From Halobacteria archaeon (lineage in GTDB: Bacteria; Pseudomonadota; Gammaproteobacteria; UBA9214), in assembly GCA_013041945.1 (NCBI GenBank), contig JABDRC010000289.1, forward strand, positions 1 through 41,915: 41,915 bases of DNA. The letters are read 5' to 3'. Below the pieces are notes generated by a model that worked only from the letters and a program-made list of their open reading frames with translations, was not told the origin of the DNA and did not search any database. A program made the position numbers and the translations under genes. Below are positions 33,487-41,757 of the stretch, one piece after another. Position 1 is the stretch's first letter; every line of letters starts with the position of its first letter.

Positions 33487-34839
33487 GTGAATTTCTCATC
33501 CGACACTCTCTACGGCCAGCTGCTGTTACAGCCGCTGCCGGCCGCCTGGCAGGTGGCCTACAGTGGCGGGCTGGACTCCTCGGTCCTGCTGCATGCCATG
33601 GCCGGCCTGCGCGGCCGGTTCGATATCCCCGTGGGTGCGGTGCACGTGCATCACGGCCTGCAGGCGGATGCAGACAGGTGGGCAGACCATTGCCGCCATG
33701 TGTGCGCAGCTCACAACATTCCACTGTCCGTGCTGCAGGTGGATGCAGCGCACGCCCGGGGTGAAAGTCCGGAGGCGGCTGCACGCCATGCACGCTACGC
33801 GGCACTGGCCGACTGGCTGGCGCCGGACCACTGCCTGCTGACGGCGCAGCACCGGGACGACCAGGCCGAAACGCTGCTGTTGCAGCTGCTGCGCGGTGCC
33901 GGTGTGCCGGGCCTGGCATCCATGCCGGCCTGCACGGCGTTCGGCGAGGGTATCCACCTGCGGCCGCTGCTGTCGGTCAGCCGTCAGGCCCTGCATGGCT
34001 ATGCGCTTGCGGCCGGGCTGGACTGGATCGAGGATCCCAGCAATGCCGAGACCGGCCTTGACCGCAACTTCCTGCGCCACTCGGTCATGCCGTTGCTGCA
34101 GTCACGCTGGCCGGCGCTGTCCGGCAATCTGTCGCGCAGTGCCGCGCATGCCGCCGAGGCGGCCGGCCTGCTGGATTCGCTGGCGCTGGACGACCGGCAG
34201 GCCGCCGGTGGCCGGGATAGCGATACCCTGCTGGTGTCCGCGCTGCAAGCGCTGCCACCGGCACGGCAGCGCAACCTGTTGCGTTTCTGGATGAAACAGC
34301 AGGCCGGACATGCACCATCGGCCGCGGTACTTGCCCGCGTTCAGCACGATGTCCTGGACAGCCGGCCGGATGCCATGCCGTGTGTGCAGTGGGGACGACA
34401 CGCGCTGCGGCGTTATCGTGACGAGTTGTTCGTACTGCCGGTTGCGCTGCCGGACCAGCCCCGGCCGGAGTGCGCCTGGCGGCTTGACGCGCCACTGCCG
34501 CTGACGGACGGCGCCGTGCTCACGGCCACCCCGGCGGTCGGCGAGGGACTGCGCCGCGCGGCCATTGGCGCGGACGGGGTTCGTATTCGCTGGCGCCGGG
34601 GTGGCGAGATCTGCCGGCCGGCCGGCCGCGGCCACCGGCATGCCCTGAAAAAACTGTTCCAGGAGGCAGGTGTGCCGCCCTGGCTACGGCATCGTATTCC
34701 CCTCCTGTATGTTGAAAACGAGCTGGCCGCGGTGGCGGGAATGTGGATTTGCGAACCGTTTCAGGCCGGGCCGGGCGAGGCCGGTTACCGGATCGACTGG
34801 CTGGACCGGCGGCCGCCCGACGGGCATCGATCAGATTGA
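33487..34839 (+). CDS. tilS: tRNA(Ile)-lysidine synthetase
   Basis: Ligates lysine to C34 of the CAU-anticodon tRNA(Ile), switching it from Met to Ile decoding; essential. I start at GTG 33487 (450 residues, read as MNFSSDTLYGQLL); a GTG at 33418 would add 23 atypical residues over a hairpin. The PP-loop ATP motif is SGGLDSS (about 26-32), followed by AVHVHHGLQADAD, LTAQHRDDQAETLLLQLLRGAG and DPSNAETGLDRNFLRH. A C-terminal TilS domain contains GRGHRHALKKLFQEAGVPPW. No strong ribosome site is seen at either start. Confidence 0.95.
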   Translation: MNFSSDTLYGQLLLQPLPAAWQVAYSGGLDSSVLLHAMAGLRGRFDIPVGAVHVHHGLQADADRWADHCRHVCAAHNIPLSVLQVDAAHARGESPEAAARHARYAALADWLAPDHCLLTAQHRDDQAETLLLQLLRGAGVPGLASMPACTAFGEGIHLRPLLSVSRQALHGYALAAGLDWIEDPSNAETGLDRNFLRHSVMPLLQSRWPALSGNLSRSAAHAAEAAGLLDSLALDDRQAAGGRDSDTLLVSALQALPPARQRNLLRFWMKQQAGHAPSAAVLARVQHDVLDSRPDAMPCVQWGRHALRRYRDELFVLPVALPDQPRPECAWRLDAPLPLTDGAVLTATPAVGEGLRRAAIGADGVRIRWRRGGEICRPAGRGHRHALKKLFQEAGVPPWLRHRIPLLYVENELAAVAGMWICEPFQAGPGEAGYRIDWLDRRPPDGHRSD

Positions 34840-34864
34840 GGTGGCGGTACGCTTCTGGTAGAGT
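34836..34864 (+). promoter_or_regulatory. Candidate sigma-70 promoter for pyrG
   Basis: TTGAGG (34836-34841) and TAGAGT (34859-34864) are 17 bp apart, overlapping the last codons of tilS. Each matches consensus at four of six positions. Transcription would begin near 34871, about 42 nt before the pyrG ATG. Confidence 0.4.
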
Positions 34865-34912
34865 CAACTCCCGTCTCGTGGCACCTTTGCCGCGTGCTGT
34901 TCCAGGTAATCA

Positions 34913-36583
34913 ATGACCCGATTTATCTTCATCACCGGCGGTGTTGTGTCCTCATTGGGCAAAGGCATCGCATCGGCATCGCTCGGCACGCTGCTGGAAA
35001 CGCGCGGCCTCAAGGTCACCCTGCTCAAGCTGGACCCGTACATCAATGTTGATCCCGGCACCATGAGCCCGTTCCAGCACGGCGAGGTGTTCGTGACCCG
35101 GGACGGGGCGGAAACCGACCTGGATCTGGGGCATTACGAGCGCTTTGTCCGCACCACGATGACCCGGGACAACAACTTCACCACCGGGCAGATCTACGAG
35201 AACGTGATCCGCAAGGAGCGCCATGGCGATTACCTGGGCGCCACGGTGCAGGTGATTCCGCACGTCACCGATGAAATCAAGACCTGCATTCTGAAGGGAG
35301 CGGGGGATGCCGACATCGCCATGGTGGAGATCGGCGGTACGGTCGGCGACATCGAGTCACTGCCGTTCATGGAGGCCATTCGCCAGATGGGCGTGGAGCT
35401 GGGGCATGAGCGTGCACTGTTCATGCACCTGACACTGGTGCCGTACATCGCGGCGTCCGGCGAGATCAAGACCAAGCCGACCCAGCACTCGGTCAAGGAA
35501 CTGCGTTCGATCGGTATCCAGCCGGATATCCTGCTGTGCCGCGCCGACCGCCCGCTGCCGCCGGCCGAACGCCGCAAGGTGGCGCTGTTTACCAATGTCG
35601 AGGAACGCGCGGTGATCTCCGCCGTCGATGTCGATAACATCTACAAGATACCGCTGTTGCTGCACGAACAGCAGCTCGACAACATCGTCGTCGAGAAGAT
35701 GAACATCGATGCCGGACCGGCCGATCTCGGCGAGTGGGAAAAGGTCGTGCGCAACAGCAGCGGTCACGATCGCCAGGTGACCATTGCCATGGTCGGCAAG
35801 TACGTCGACCTGACCGAGTCGTACAAGTCACTGTCCGAGGCACTGATCCATGCCGGTATCCATACACTGACCGATGTCAACATCAGGTACGTGGATTCGG
35901 AAACGATCGAGACGCAGGGTACCGCAGAACTGGACGGGGTGGATGCCATCCTGGTGCCCGGCGGCTTCGGCGAGCGCGGCGTGGAGGGCAAGGTCATGGC
36001 GGTCCGCCATGCGCGTGAAAACAACATTCCCTACCTCGGCATCTGCCTCGGCATGCAGGTTGCCGTGATCGAGTTCGCACGGCATGTCGCGGGGCTGCAG
36101 GGTGCGCATTCGACCGAGTTTGACAAGGGCACGCCGCACCCCGTCATCGCCCTGATCACCGAGTGGCAGCGCGAGGACGGCGGCACGGAACAGCGCAGCG
36201 AGGAATCCGACCTGGGCGGCACCATGCGCCTCGGCGGCCAGACCTGCCAGCTGGTACCGGGCAGCCTGGCGCACACGCTCTACGGCAAGGATGAAATCGT
36301 CGAGCGTCATCGTCACCGCTACGAATTCAACAATCACTATCGCGAACAACTGCAGGCCGGCGGGCTGGTGCTGTCCGGGACATCCGCGGACGGCAGGCTG
36401 GTCGAGGTCGTGGAAATCAAAGAACACCCCTGGTTCTTCGCCTGCCAGTTTCACCCGGAGTTCACCTCCAGTCCGCGTGACGGCCACCCGCTGTTCACCG
36501 GGTTCGTTCGGGCGGCGCACGATTACCGGGCCGGCCGGCGGCTGGCTGAGCCGGCAGCGGTTGCAGCGCATGCCGACGCCTGA
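34913..36583 (+). CDS. pyrG: CTP synthase
   Basis: Aminates UTP to CTP using glutamine. 556 residues. The N-terminal synthetase domain begins TRFIFITGGVVSSLGKGI and contains KLDPYINVDPGTMSP and GGTVGDIESLPF. The C-terminal class I glutamine amidotransferase has the nucleophile Cys in YLGICLGMQ, the oxyanion strand PGGFGERG, and the His-Glu pair in CQFHPEF. All active-site residues appear intact. Leads pyrG-kdsA-eno, the widespread proteobacterial order. Confidence 0.98.
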   Translation: MTRFIFITGGVVSSLGKGIASASLGTLLETRGLKVTLLKLDPYINVDPGTMSPFQHGEVFVTRDGAETDLDLGHYERFVRTTMTRDNNFTTGQIYENVIRKERHGDYLGATVQVIPHVTDEIKTCILKGAGDADIAMVEIGGTVGDIESLPFMEAIRQMGVELGHERALFMHLTLVPYIAASGEIKTKPTQHSVKELRSIGIQPDILLCRADRPLPPAERRKVALFTNVEERAVISAVDVDNIYKIPLLLHEQQLDNIVVEKMNIDAGPADLGEWEKVVRNSSGHDRQVTIAMVGKYVDLTESYKSLSEALIHAGIHTLTDVNIRYVDSETIETQGTAELDGVDAILVPGGFGERGVEGKVMAVRHARENNIPYLGICLGMQVAVIEFARHVAGLQGAHSTEFDKGTPHPVIALITEWQREDGGTEQRSEESDLGGTMRLGGQTCQLVPGSLAHTLYGKDEIVERHRHRYEFNNHYREQLQAGGLVLSGTSADGRLVEVVEIKEHPWFFACQFHPEFTSSPRDGHPLFTGFVRAAHDYRAGRRLAEPAAVAAHADA

Positions 36584-36612
36584 ATCCGACCTGATACGCG
36601 GGACTGCACGTT

Positions 36613-37452
36613 ATGAAATTATGTGATTTTGAGGCGGGGCTCGAACATCCACTGTTCCTGATCGCCGGACCCTGTGTCATCGAAAGCGAGGCGCTCGCGC
36701 TCGATACGGCCGCGCAATTGAAGGAAATGACCGCGGCACTAGGCATGCCGTTTATCTACAAGTCATCCTTCGACAAGGCCAACCGCTCCTCGCATACCAG
36801 TTTTCGCGGGCCCGGTATGGAGGAGGGGCTGCGCATCCTCGAGACGGTCCGTGCACAGGTCGGTGTACCGGTGCTGACCGATGTGCACGAAGACACACCG
36901 CTGGATGAAGTGGCCGCCGTGGTGGATGTCCTGCAAACACCGGCCTTTCTGTGCCGGCAGACCAACTTCATCCAGAACGTCGCGCGCGCGGGCAAGCCGG
37001 TGAATATCAAGAAGGGCCAGTTCCTCTCGCCCTGGGACATGAAGAACGTGGCCGACAAGGCGCTGGCCACGGGTAACGACCAGATCATGGTGTGCGAGCG
37101 CGGTGCCTCGTTCGGCTACAACAACCTGGTCTCGGATATGCGCTCGCTGGCGGTGATGCGCAACTGCAACGTGCCGGTCGTATTTGACGCCACGCACTCG
37201 GTACAGTTGCCCGGCGGCCAGGGTGACCGGTCCGGCGGCCAGCGGGAATTCGTGCCGGTACTGGCGCGGGCCGCGGTTGCGGCGGGCGTGTCCGGTCTGT
37301 TCATGGAAACGCATCCCGACCCGTCGGTCGCACTCAGCGACGGTCCGAATGCCTGGCCGCTGGGTGACCTGCAGTCGCTGCTTGCAACCCTGCAGGCCAT
37401 CGATGCCACGGTCAAGGCCGGCCCGCTGCCGGAGAACGCGCTGCTGGCTTAA
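36613..37452 (+). CDS. kdsA: 3-deoxy-8-phosphooctulonate synthase, metal-dependent type
   Basis: Condenses phosphoenolpyruvate with arabinose 5-phosphate to Kdo-8-phosphate, the precursor of Kdo in the LPS inner core. 279 residues, TIM barrel. The N-terminal motif is IAGPCVIES with Cys21, not the Asn-containing GGMNVLES of E. coli. Cys21, His195 (DATHSVQLPGG), Glu232 (METHPDP) and Asp243 (LSDGPNA) stand exactly ten residues beyond the metal ligands Cys11, His185, Glu222 and Asp233 of the Aquifex enzyme. So the enzyme is predicted to need a divalent metal. Other hallmarks are SSFDKANRSS and KKGQFLSPWDMKNV. Thirty nt after pyrG. Confidence 0.97.
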   Translation: MKLCDFEAGLEHPLFLIAGPCVIESEALALDTAAQLKEMTAALGMPFIYKSSFDKANRSSHTSFRGPGMEEGLRILETVRAQVGVPVLTDVHEDTPLDEVAAVVDVLQTPAFLCRQTNFIQNVARAGKPVNIKKGQFLSPWDMKNVADKALATGNDQIMVCERGASFGYNNLVSDMRSLAVMRNCNVPVVFDATHSVQLPGGQGDRSGGQREFVPVLARAAVAAGVSGLFMETHPDPSVALSDGPNAWPLGDLQSLLATLQAIDATVKAGPLPENALLA

Positions 37453-37502
37453 TTGAGTAAATTCTGTAAAGATTCATCAACCTACTGTTTTATGGAGCAA
37501 TA

Positions 37503-38792
37503 ATGTCAGTTATATCTGAGGTGCTGGGGCGGGAGATCATTGACTCGCGCGGCAATCCGACCGTCGAGGCGGAGGTCACACTGTCTTCCGGCACGGTCGG
37601 TCGCGCGGCTGTCCCGTCGGGCGCATCCACCGGTTCACGCGAGGCGGTGGAATTGCGCGACGGCGACCCGGCGCGTTTCGGCGGCAAGGGTGTCAGCAAG
37701 GCGGTGAACAACGTCAACACGGTCATTCGCGATACCGTGCGCGGCATGGAGGTGACGGCACAGGCGGACATCGATCGCAGCATGATCGATCTCGACGGGA
37801 CGAACAACAAAAGCGCGCTGGGCGCCAATGCATTGCTGGCCGTGTCGCTGGCCGCCGCGCAGGCCGCTGCGCGTGAACAGGGCACCGGTCTTTACCGCCT
37901 GCTTGGCGGTGACGGCCCGCTCGTCATGCCGGTGCCGATGATGAATATCATCAACGGCGGCGCACATGCCGACAACAGTGTCGACCTGCAGGAGTTCATG
38001 ATTCTGCCGGTCGGTGCAGGCAGCCTGCAGGAGGCGGTGCGCCATGGCACGGAAGTGTTCCATGCACTGAAGTCCGTCCTGCACGGCCGCGGCCTGAATA
38101 CCGCCGTGGGCGACGAGGGCGGTTTTGCACCCGACCTGTCCTCCAACGAGGCGGCCATCGAGGTGATCCTCGAGGCGATCGACCAGGCCGGCTTCAGCGC
38201 CGGCGAGGATATCTGGCTGGGGCTGGATGCCGCGAGTTCGGAATTCTACCGTGACGGCAAGTATGTGCTGGCATCCGAAAACCGCGAGTTCACGGCAGCC
38301 GAATTTGTCGACTACCTGGCCGACTGGGTCGACCGCTATCCCATCATCACGATCGAGGACGGTCTCGATGAGAGCGACTGGGACGGCTGGAAACTGTTGA
38401 CGGAAAAACTCGGAGCGAAGGTGCAGCTGGTCGGCGACGACCTGTTCGTTACCAATACCGGGATCTTCAGGGAGGGCATCGACAAGGGTATCGGCAACTC
38501 GATCCTCATCAAGCCCAACCAGATCGGCACCCTGACCGAGACGCTGGATGCAATCCGCATGGCCGGGGAGGCCGGCTATACCGCGGTCGTCTCGCACCGC
38601 TCCGGCGAGACCGAGGATGTGACGATTGCCGATATCGCCGTGGGCACCAGCGCCACGCAGATCAAGACCGGTTCACTGTCGCGTTCCGATCGCGTTGCAA
38701 AGTACAACCAGCTGATGCGCATCGAGGCCGAGCTCGGCCCGCAGGCCAGCTATGCCGGGACCGCCGCATTCCGGCACCGGGCGGACAGCTGA
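37503..38792 (+). CDS. eno: Enolase
   Basis: Interconverts 2-phosphoglycerate and phosphoenolpyruvate in glycolysis; also a scaffold of the RNA degradosome in many gammaproteobacteria. 429 residues. Family marks in order: REIIDSRGNPTVE, SGASTG loop, MPVPMMNIINGGAHADN, VGDEGGFAP, the metal-binding Asp/Glu residues in GLDAASSEFY and TIEDGLDESDW, the catalytic Lys in ILIKPNQIGT, and the signature SHRSGETED. GGAG lies before the ATG. It supplies the PEP used by KdsA encoded just upstream. Confidence 0.99.
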   Translation: MSVISEVLGREIIDSRGNPTVEAEVTLSSGTVGRAAVPSGASTGSREAVELRDGDPARFGGKGVSKAVNNVNTVIRDTVRGMEVTAQADIDRSMIDLDGTNNKSALGANALLAVSLAAAQAAAREQGTGLYRLLGGDGPLVMPVPMMNIINGGAHADNSVDLQEFMILPVGAGSLQEAVRHGTEVFHALKSVLHGRGLNTAVGDEGGFAPDLSSNEAAIEVILEAIDQAGFSAGEDIWLGLDAASSEFYRDGKYVLASENREFTAAEFVDYLADWVDRYPIITIEDGLDESDWDGWKLLTEKLGAKVQLVGDDLFVTNTGIFREGIDKGIGNSILIKPNQIGTLTETLDAIRMAGEAGYTAVVSHRSGETEDVTIADIAVGTSATQIKTGSLSRSDRVAKYNQLMRIEAELGPQASYAGTAAFRHRADS

Positions 38793-38845
38793 ATACAGGC
38801 GGCCGCTGTGCCTGTCCGTCATTGCCGTCCGGGGTATGCAGCTGA

Positions 38846-39115
38846 ATGAAGCCTGTCGTCATTCTGCTGCTGCTGTTGCTGGTCTACCTGCAGTATCGCC
38901 TGTTGATCGGCGACGGCAATCTGCCCGAGGTCATCCAGCTGGGCAACGAGGTCGAGGCCCAGCGCGAGGAAAATATCCGCCTGCGCGAACGCAACGACGC
39001 GCTCGATGCCGAGGTCCGTGACCTGCAACAGGGGCTCGATGCCATCGAGGAACATGCCCGGGAAGACCTCGGCATGGTCAAGGACGGCGAGACCTTCTAC
39101 CAGATCGTGGAATAG
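38846..39115 (+). CDS. ftsB: Cell division protein FtsB
   Basis: Bitopic divisome protein that forms a complex with FtsL and FtsQ and helps activate septal peptidoglycan synthesis. 89 residues: a short cytoplasmic N-terminus, one membrane helix (VVILLLLLLVYLQYRLL) and a periplasmic coiled coil (EVEAQREENIRLRERNDALDA-type heptads), ending in EHAREDLGMVKDGETFYQI, the family C-terminal motif. Between eno and ispD, as in E. coli. Stop and ispD start abut directly. Confidence 0.96.
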   Translation: MKPVVILLLLLLVYLQYRLLIGDGNLPEVIQLGNEVEAQREENIRLRERNDALDAEVRDLQQGLDAIEEHAREDLGMVKDGETFYQIVE

Positions 39116-39829
39116 ATGCCTGCCGAACCGACGACAGTCCGGGCCGTGGTGCCGGCGGCCGGTGCCGGCCACCGTATGGCGTCGGACATACCCAAACAGT
39201 ACCTGCCGCTTGCCGGAAAAACGGTCATCGAACATACCCTCGATGCCCTGTTGTCCTGCCCGCGCATCGATTCCATCGTGGTTGCCGTTGCGCCGGACGA
39301 TGCCGACTGGCCGGATATTGCCAGCCATTACCGCAAACGCCCCGTTGAATCCGTGACCGGCGGCGATGAACGTTGTCATTCGGTGCTCAATGCACTGGAC
39401 ACCCTGGCACGGACGGCGCAGGACGATGACTGGGTGCTGGTGCACGATGCGGCGCGTCCCTGCCTGCGTGCGGCGGACATCGTAACGCTGATCGATACCC
39501 TGGCCGATGACGACACCGGTGGATTGCTGGGAGTGCCGGTCGCCGATACCATGAAACAGGTCGATACGCACGGGCGGATCGAGCGGACCGTGTCACGCGA
39601 GGGGCTGTGGCATGCCCTGACACCGCAAATGTTCAGGCTGGCACCGCTGCGCGCGGCCTTGCGCCGTTCGTTGTCCGCTGGCCAACTGGTGACCGACGAA
39701 GCGGCGGCGATGGAACTGGCCGGCCACCGGCCGCGCATGGTTCAGGGTCATCGGGACAATATCAAGATCACCCTGCCGGCGGACCTGGCGCTGGCATCGT
39801 TCTATCTGCAGGCGAGGTCAATGCCATGA
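39116..39829 (+). CDS. ispD: 2-C-methyl-D-erythritol 4-phosphate cytidylyltransferase
   Basis: Couples MEP with CTP to give CDP-methylerythritol in the MEP isoprenoid pathway. 237 residues. The CTP-binding loop VVPAAGAGHRMASDIPKQYL contains the conserved Arg and Lys; VHDAARPCL and the C-terminal TDEAAAMELAGHRPRMV and GHRDNIKIT are family signatures. The ATG follows the ftsB stop without a gap, and its stop overlaps the ispF start (ATGA). Confidence 0.97.
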   Translation: MPAEPTTVRAVVPAAGAGHRMASDIPKQYLPLAGKTVIEHTLDALLSCPRIDSIVVAVAPDDADWPDIASHYRKRPVESVTGGDERCHSVLNALDTLARTAQDDDWVLVHDAARPCLRAADIVTLIDTLADDDTGGLLGVPVADTMKQVDTHGRIERTVSREGLWHALTPQMFRLAPLRAALRRSLSAGQLVTDEAAAMELAGHRPRMVQGHRDNIKITLPADLALASFYLQARSMP

Positions 39830-40296
39830 AAATCGGACAGGGTGTGGATGTGCATGCCTTCGGCGAGGGAGACTCCCTGGTACTGGGTGGCGTGACAATC
39901 CCCTTCAACCGCGGCCTGGAAGCGCACTCGGACGGGGATGTCGTGCTGCATGCGCTGTGCGATGCGCTGCTGGGTGCGGCCGGGCTGGGCGATATCGGCC
40001 GGTATTTCCCGCCGGAGGATTCCGCCTGGCGTGATATCGACAGCCGCGTGTTGCTGCGCAAGGTCAATGCGCTGATCAGTGAGGAGGGACTGACGCTGGT
40101 GAATGCCGATATCACGGTGATCGCACAGGCGCCGCGGCTGGCGCCCTGGATTGGCGAGATGCGCGAATACATCAGTGCAGACCTGGCAGTAACAGCGGCC
40201 CAGGTCAACATCAAGGCGACCACCACCGAACATCTCGGCTTCACCGGCAGGGGCGAGGGGATTGCCGCATTTGCCGTCGTGCTGCTGGACGACTGA
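39826..40296 (+). CDS. ispF: 2-C-methyl-D-erythritol 2,4-cyclodiphosphate synthase
   Basis: Cyclises CDP-ME 2-phosphate with loss of CMP, the step after IspD and IspE. 156 residues from the ATG overlapping the ispD stop. Zinc ligands Asp8 and His10 (GQGVDVHAF) and the later His in SDGDVVLHALCDALLG; GDIGRYFPPED; C-terminal NIKATTTEHLGFTGRGEGIA. ispD and ispF are separate genes here, not fused. Confidence 0.98.
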   Translation: MKIGQGVDVHAFGEGDSLVLGGVTIPFNRGLEAHSDGDVVLHALCDALLGAAGLGDIGRYFPPEDSAWRDIDSRVLLRKVNALISEEGLTLVNADITVIAQAPRLAPWIGEMREYISADLAVTAAQVNIKATTTEHLGFTGRGEGIAAFAVVLLDD

Positions 40297-40310
40297 GCGC
40301 GCACCATCGC

Positions 40311-41345
40311 GTGCTCGAACAGGCAATTCATTCGCTGGCCCATGCGCACGGCAAGCCGCCGGCAAGCGGGGCTATCCGTCATGCAGCGGAAGACTTCCAG
40401 GTCACCGAGCTGCCCCTGCTCGAGCCGGCTGGTACCGGCGAGCATGCCTGGGTCAGGGTGCGCAAGCGCAATACAAATACCCCGGTGATCGCAGAACGGC
40501 TGGCCAGGATCGCCGGCGTGCATCCACGCGACGTCGGATTCGCCGGCCTGAAAGACCGCAATGCGGTGACCGAGCAGTGGTTCTCGGTACAATTGCCCGG
40601 TCGCGATGACCCTGACTGGACGCTGCTCGACGATGAAAACACCCGTGTCCTGCAGCATGTCCGGCATGCGCGCAAGTTGCAGCGCGGTGCCCTGCGGGGC
40701 AATGCGTTCCGGCTGGTCATCCGCGACCTGAGCGGCGACCGTGAGGCGCTCGGTGAGCGTCTGCACCAGGTTCGCGCCAGCGGGGTGCCGAATTACTTTG
40801 GCGCGCAGCGCTTCGGTCGTGACGGCAGCAACCTGCGTACGGCACAACGCCTGTTCGCCAGCCCGCGATCGCGCCTGTCGCGCAACCAGCGCAGTCTGGC
40901 GCTGTCGTCAGTGCGTGCGCTGTTGTTTAACCGTGTACTGTCAGAGCGCATAGCAACGGGTTGCTGGGACAGACCCGTTGCGGGTGACGCCATGCAGCTC
41001 GACGGCAGCCACAGCTTTTTTATCGCAGACAGCATCGACGATGATCTGCTGCGCCGCGTTCGGGAACACGATGTACACCCGACCGGCCCGCTTTGTGGAA
41101 AGGGAGACACACCGGTCAGGGGCGAGTGCCTGGCGCTCGAGTCCGCAGTGCTGGCTGATTACGGAACCTGGCTGGAGGGTCTGGCGGCGGCCGGTGTTCG
41201 CCAGGCCCGGCGGGCACTGCGGGTCGTGCCGGACGACTTCAGCTGGGACCGGCCGACCGACGACTGCCTGGAGCTGACGTTCAGCCTGCCGGCGGGCAGT
41301 TACGCGACGGCAGTCCTGCGGGAGCTGATTGAGTACCGGGAGTGA
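40311..41345 (+). CDS. truD: tRNA pseudouridine(13) synthase
   Basis: Isomerises U13 of tRNA(Glu) to pseudouridine. 344 residues from a GTG at 40311, 14 nt after ispF; no ATG is near. The catalytic Asp82 is in GFAGLKDRNAVTEQWFSV (E. coli Asp80). The TruD insertion domain follows GVPNYFGAQRFGRDGSNL, and the protein ends FSLPAGSYATAVLRELIEY. It usually follows ispF in gammaproteobacteria. The next genes commonly found there (surE, pcm) are absent; a non-coding repeat follows instead. Confidence 0.96.
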   Translation: MLEQAIHSLAHAHGKPPASGAIRHAAEDFQVTELPLLEPAGTGEHAWVRVRKRNTNTPVIAERLARIAGVHPRDVGFAGLKDRNAVTEQWFSVQLPGRDDPDWTLLDDENTRVLQHVRHARKLQRGALRGNAFRLVIRDLSGDREALGERLHQVRASGVPNYFGAQRFGRDGSNLRTAQRLFASPRSRLSRNQRSLALSSVRALLFNRVLSERIATGCWDRPVAGDAMQLDGSHSFFIADSIDDDLLRRVREHDVHPTGPLCGKGDTPVRGECLALESAVLADYGTWLEGLAAAGVRQARRALRVVPDDFSWDRPTDDCLELTFSLPAGSYATAVLRELIEYRE

Positions 41346-41361
41346 GGTCCTGAAATGCTTT

Positions 41362-41740
41362 CTCGCGCCAGCCCGCAAAGAAAAGCAAAATCTTTGCCAC
41401 AGAGGGCACAGAGAAAAACAAAGATCAGTGTGTGATAAAGAATAACTAACCACCACAGAGATCACAGAGGACACAGAGAATAAAAATAGCACGTCATTCC
41501 CGCGCAGGCGGGAATCCAGTGGTAAATATGCAATCGCATATTCCATTTGTTGCTTACGATAGAACCGTGCACTGAAGCCGCGGGTTTGTGAGTATTTATT
41601 GCAAATGTTATTTTCAGACTGGATTCCCGCCTGCGCGGGAATGACGTGCGGTTTTTCTGGCATTGAATATTTATTTTTCTCTGTGTCCTCTGTGAACTCT
41701 GTGGTGATTTATTCTTTGCGCCCTGGCGGCTTTGCGCGAG
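41362..41740. repeat. Nested inverted-repeat element, non-coding
   Basis: The 412-bp gap after truD is filled by three layers of inverted repeats. Outermost: a degenerate CTCGCGC...GCAAAGAA arm (41362-41382) against TTCTTTGCG...GCGCGAG (41712-41740). Middle: 30-bp arms at 41451-41480 and 41677-41706 (CACCACAGAG type) matching at 29 of 30 bases. Inner: perfect 30-bp arms at 41490-41519 and 41619-41648 containing CATTCCCGC...GCGGGAATCCAG. The 99-bp centre holds a further hairpin, AATATGC/GCATATT (41525-41542). An extra direct copy of CCACAGAGGGCACAGAG lies at 41397-41413. No open frame of note; probably a composite of dispersed repeats. Confidence 0.9.
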
Positions 41741-41757
41741 GATATGTTTTCAGTAAA

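Noticed and set aside
41397..41706. CRISPR-like array
   Set aside because: The repeats are inverted, of differing lengths, and not regularly spaced by unique spacers; no cas genes are present.
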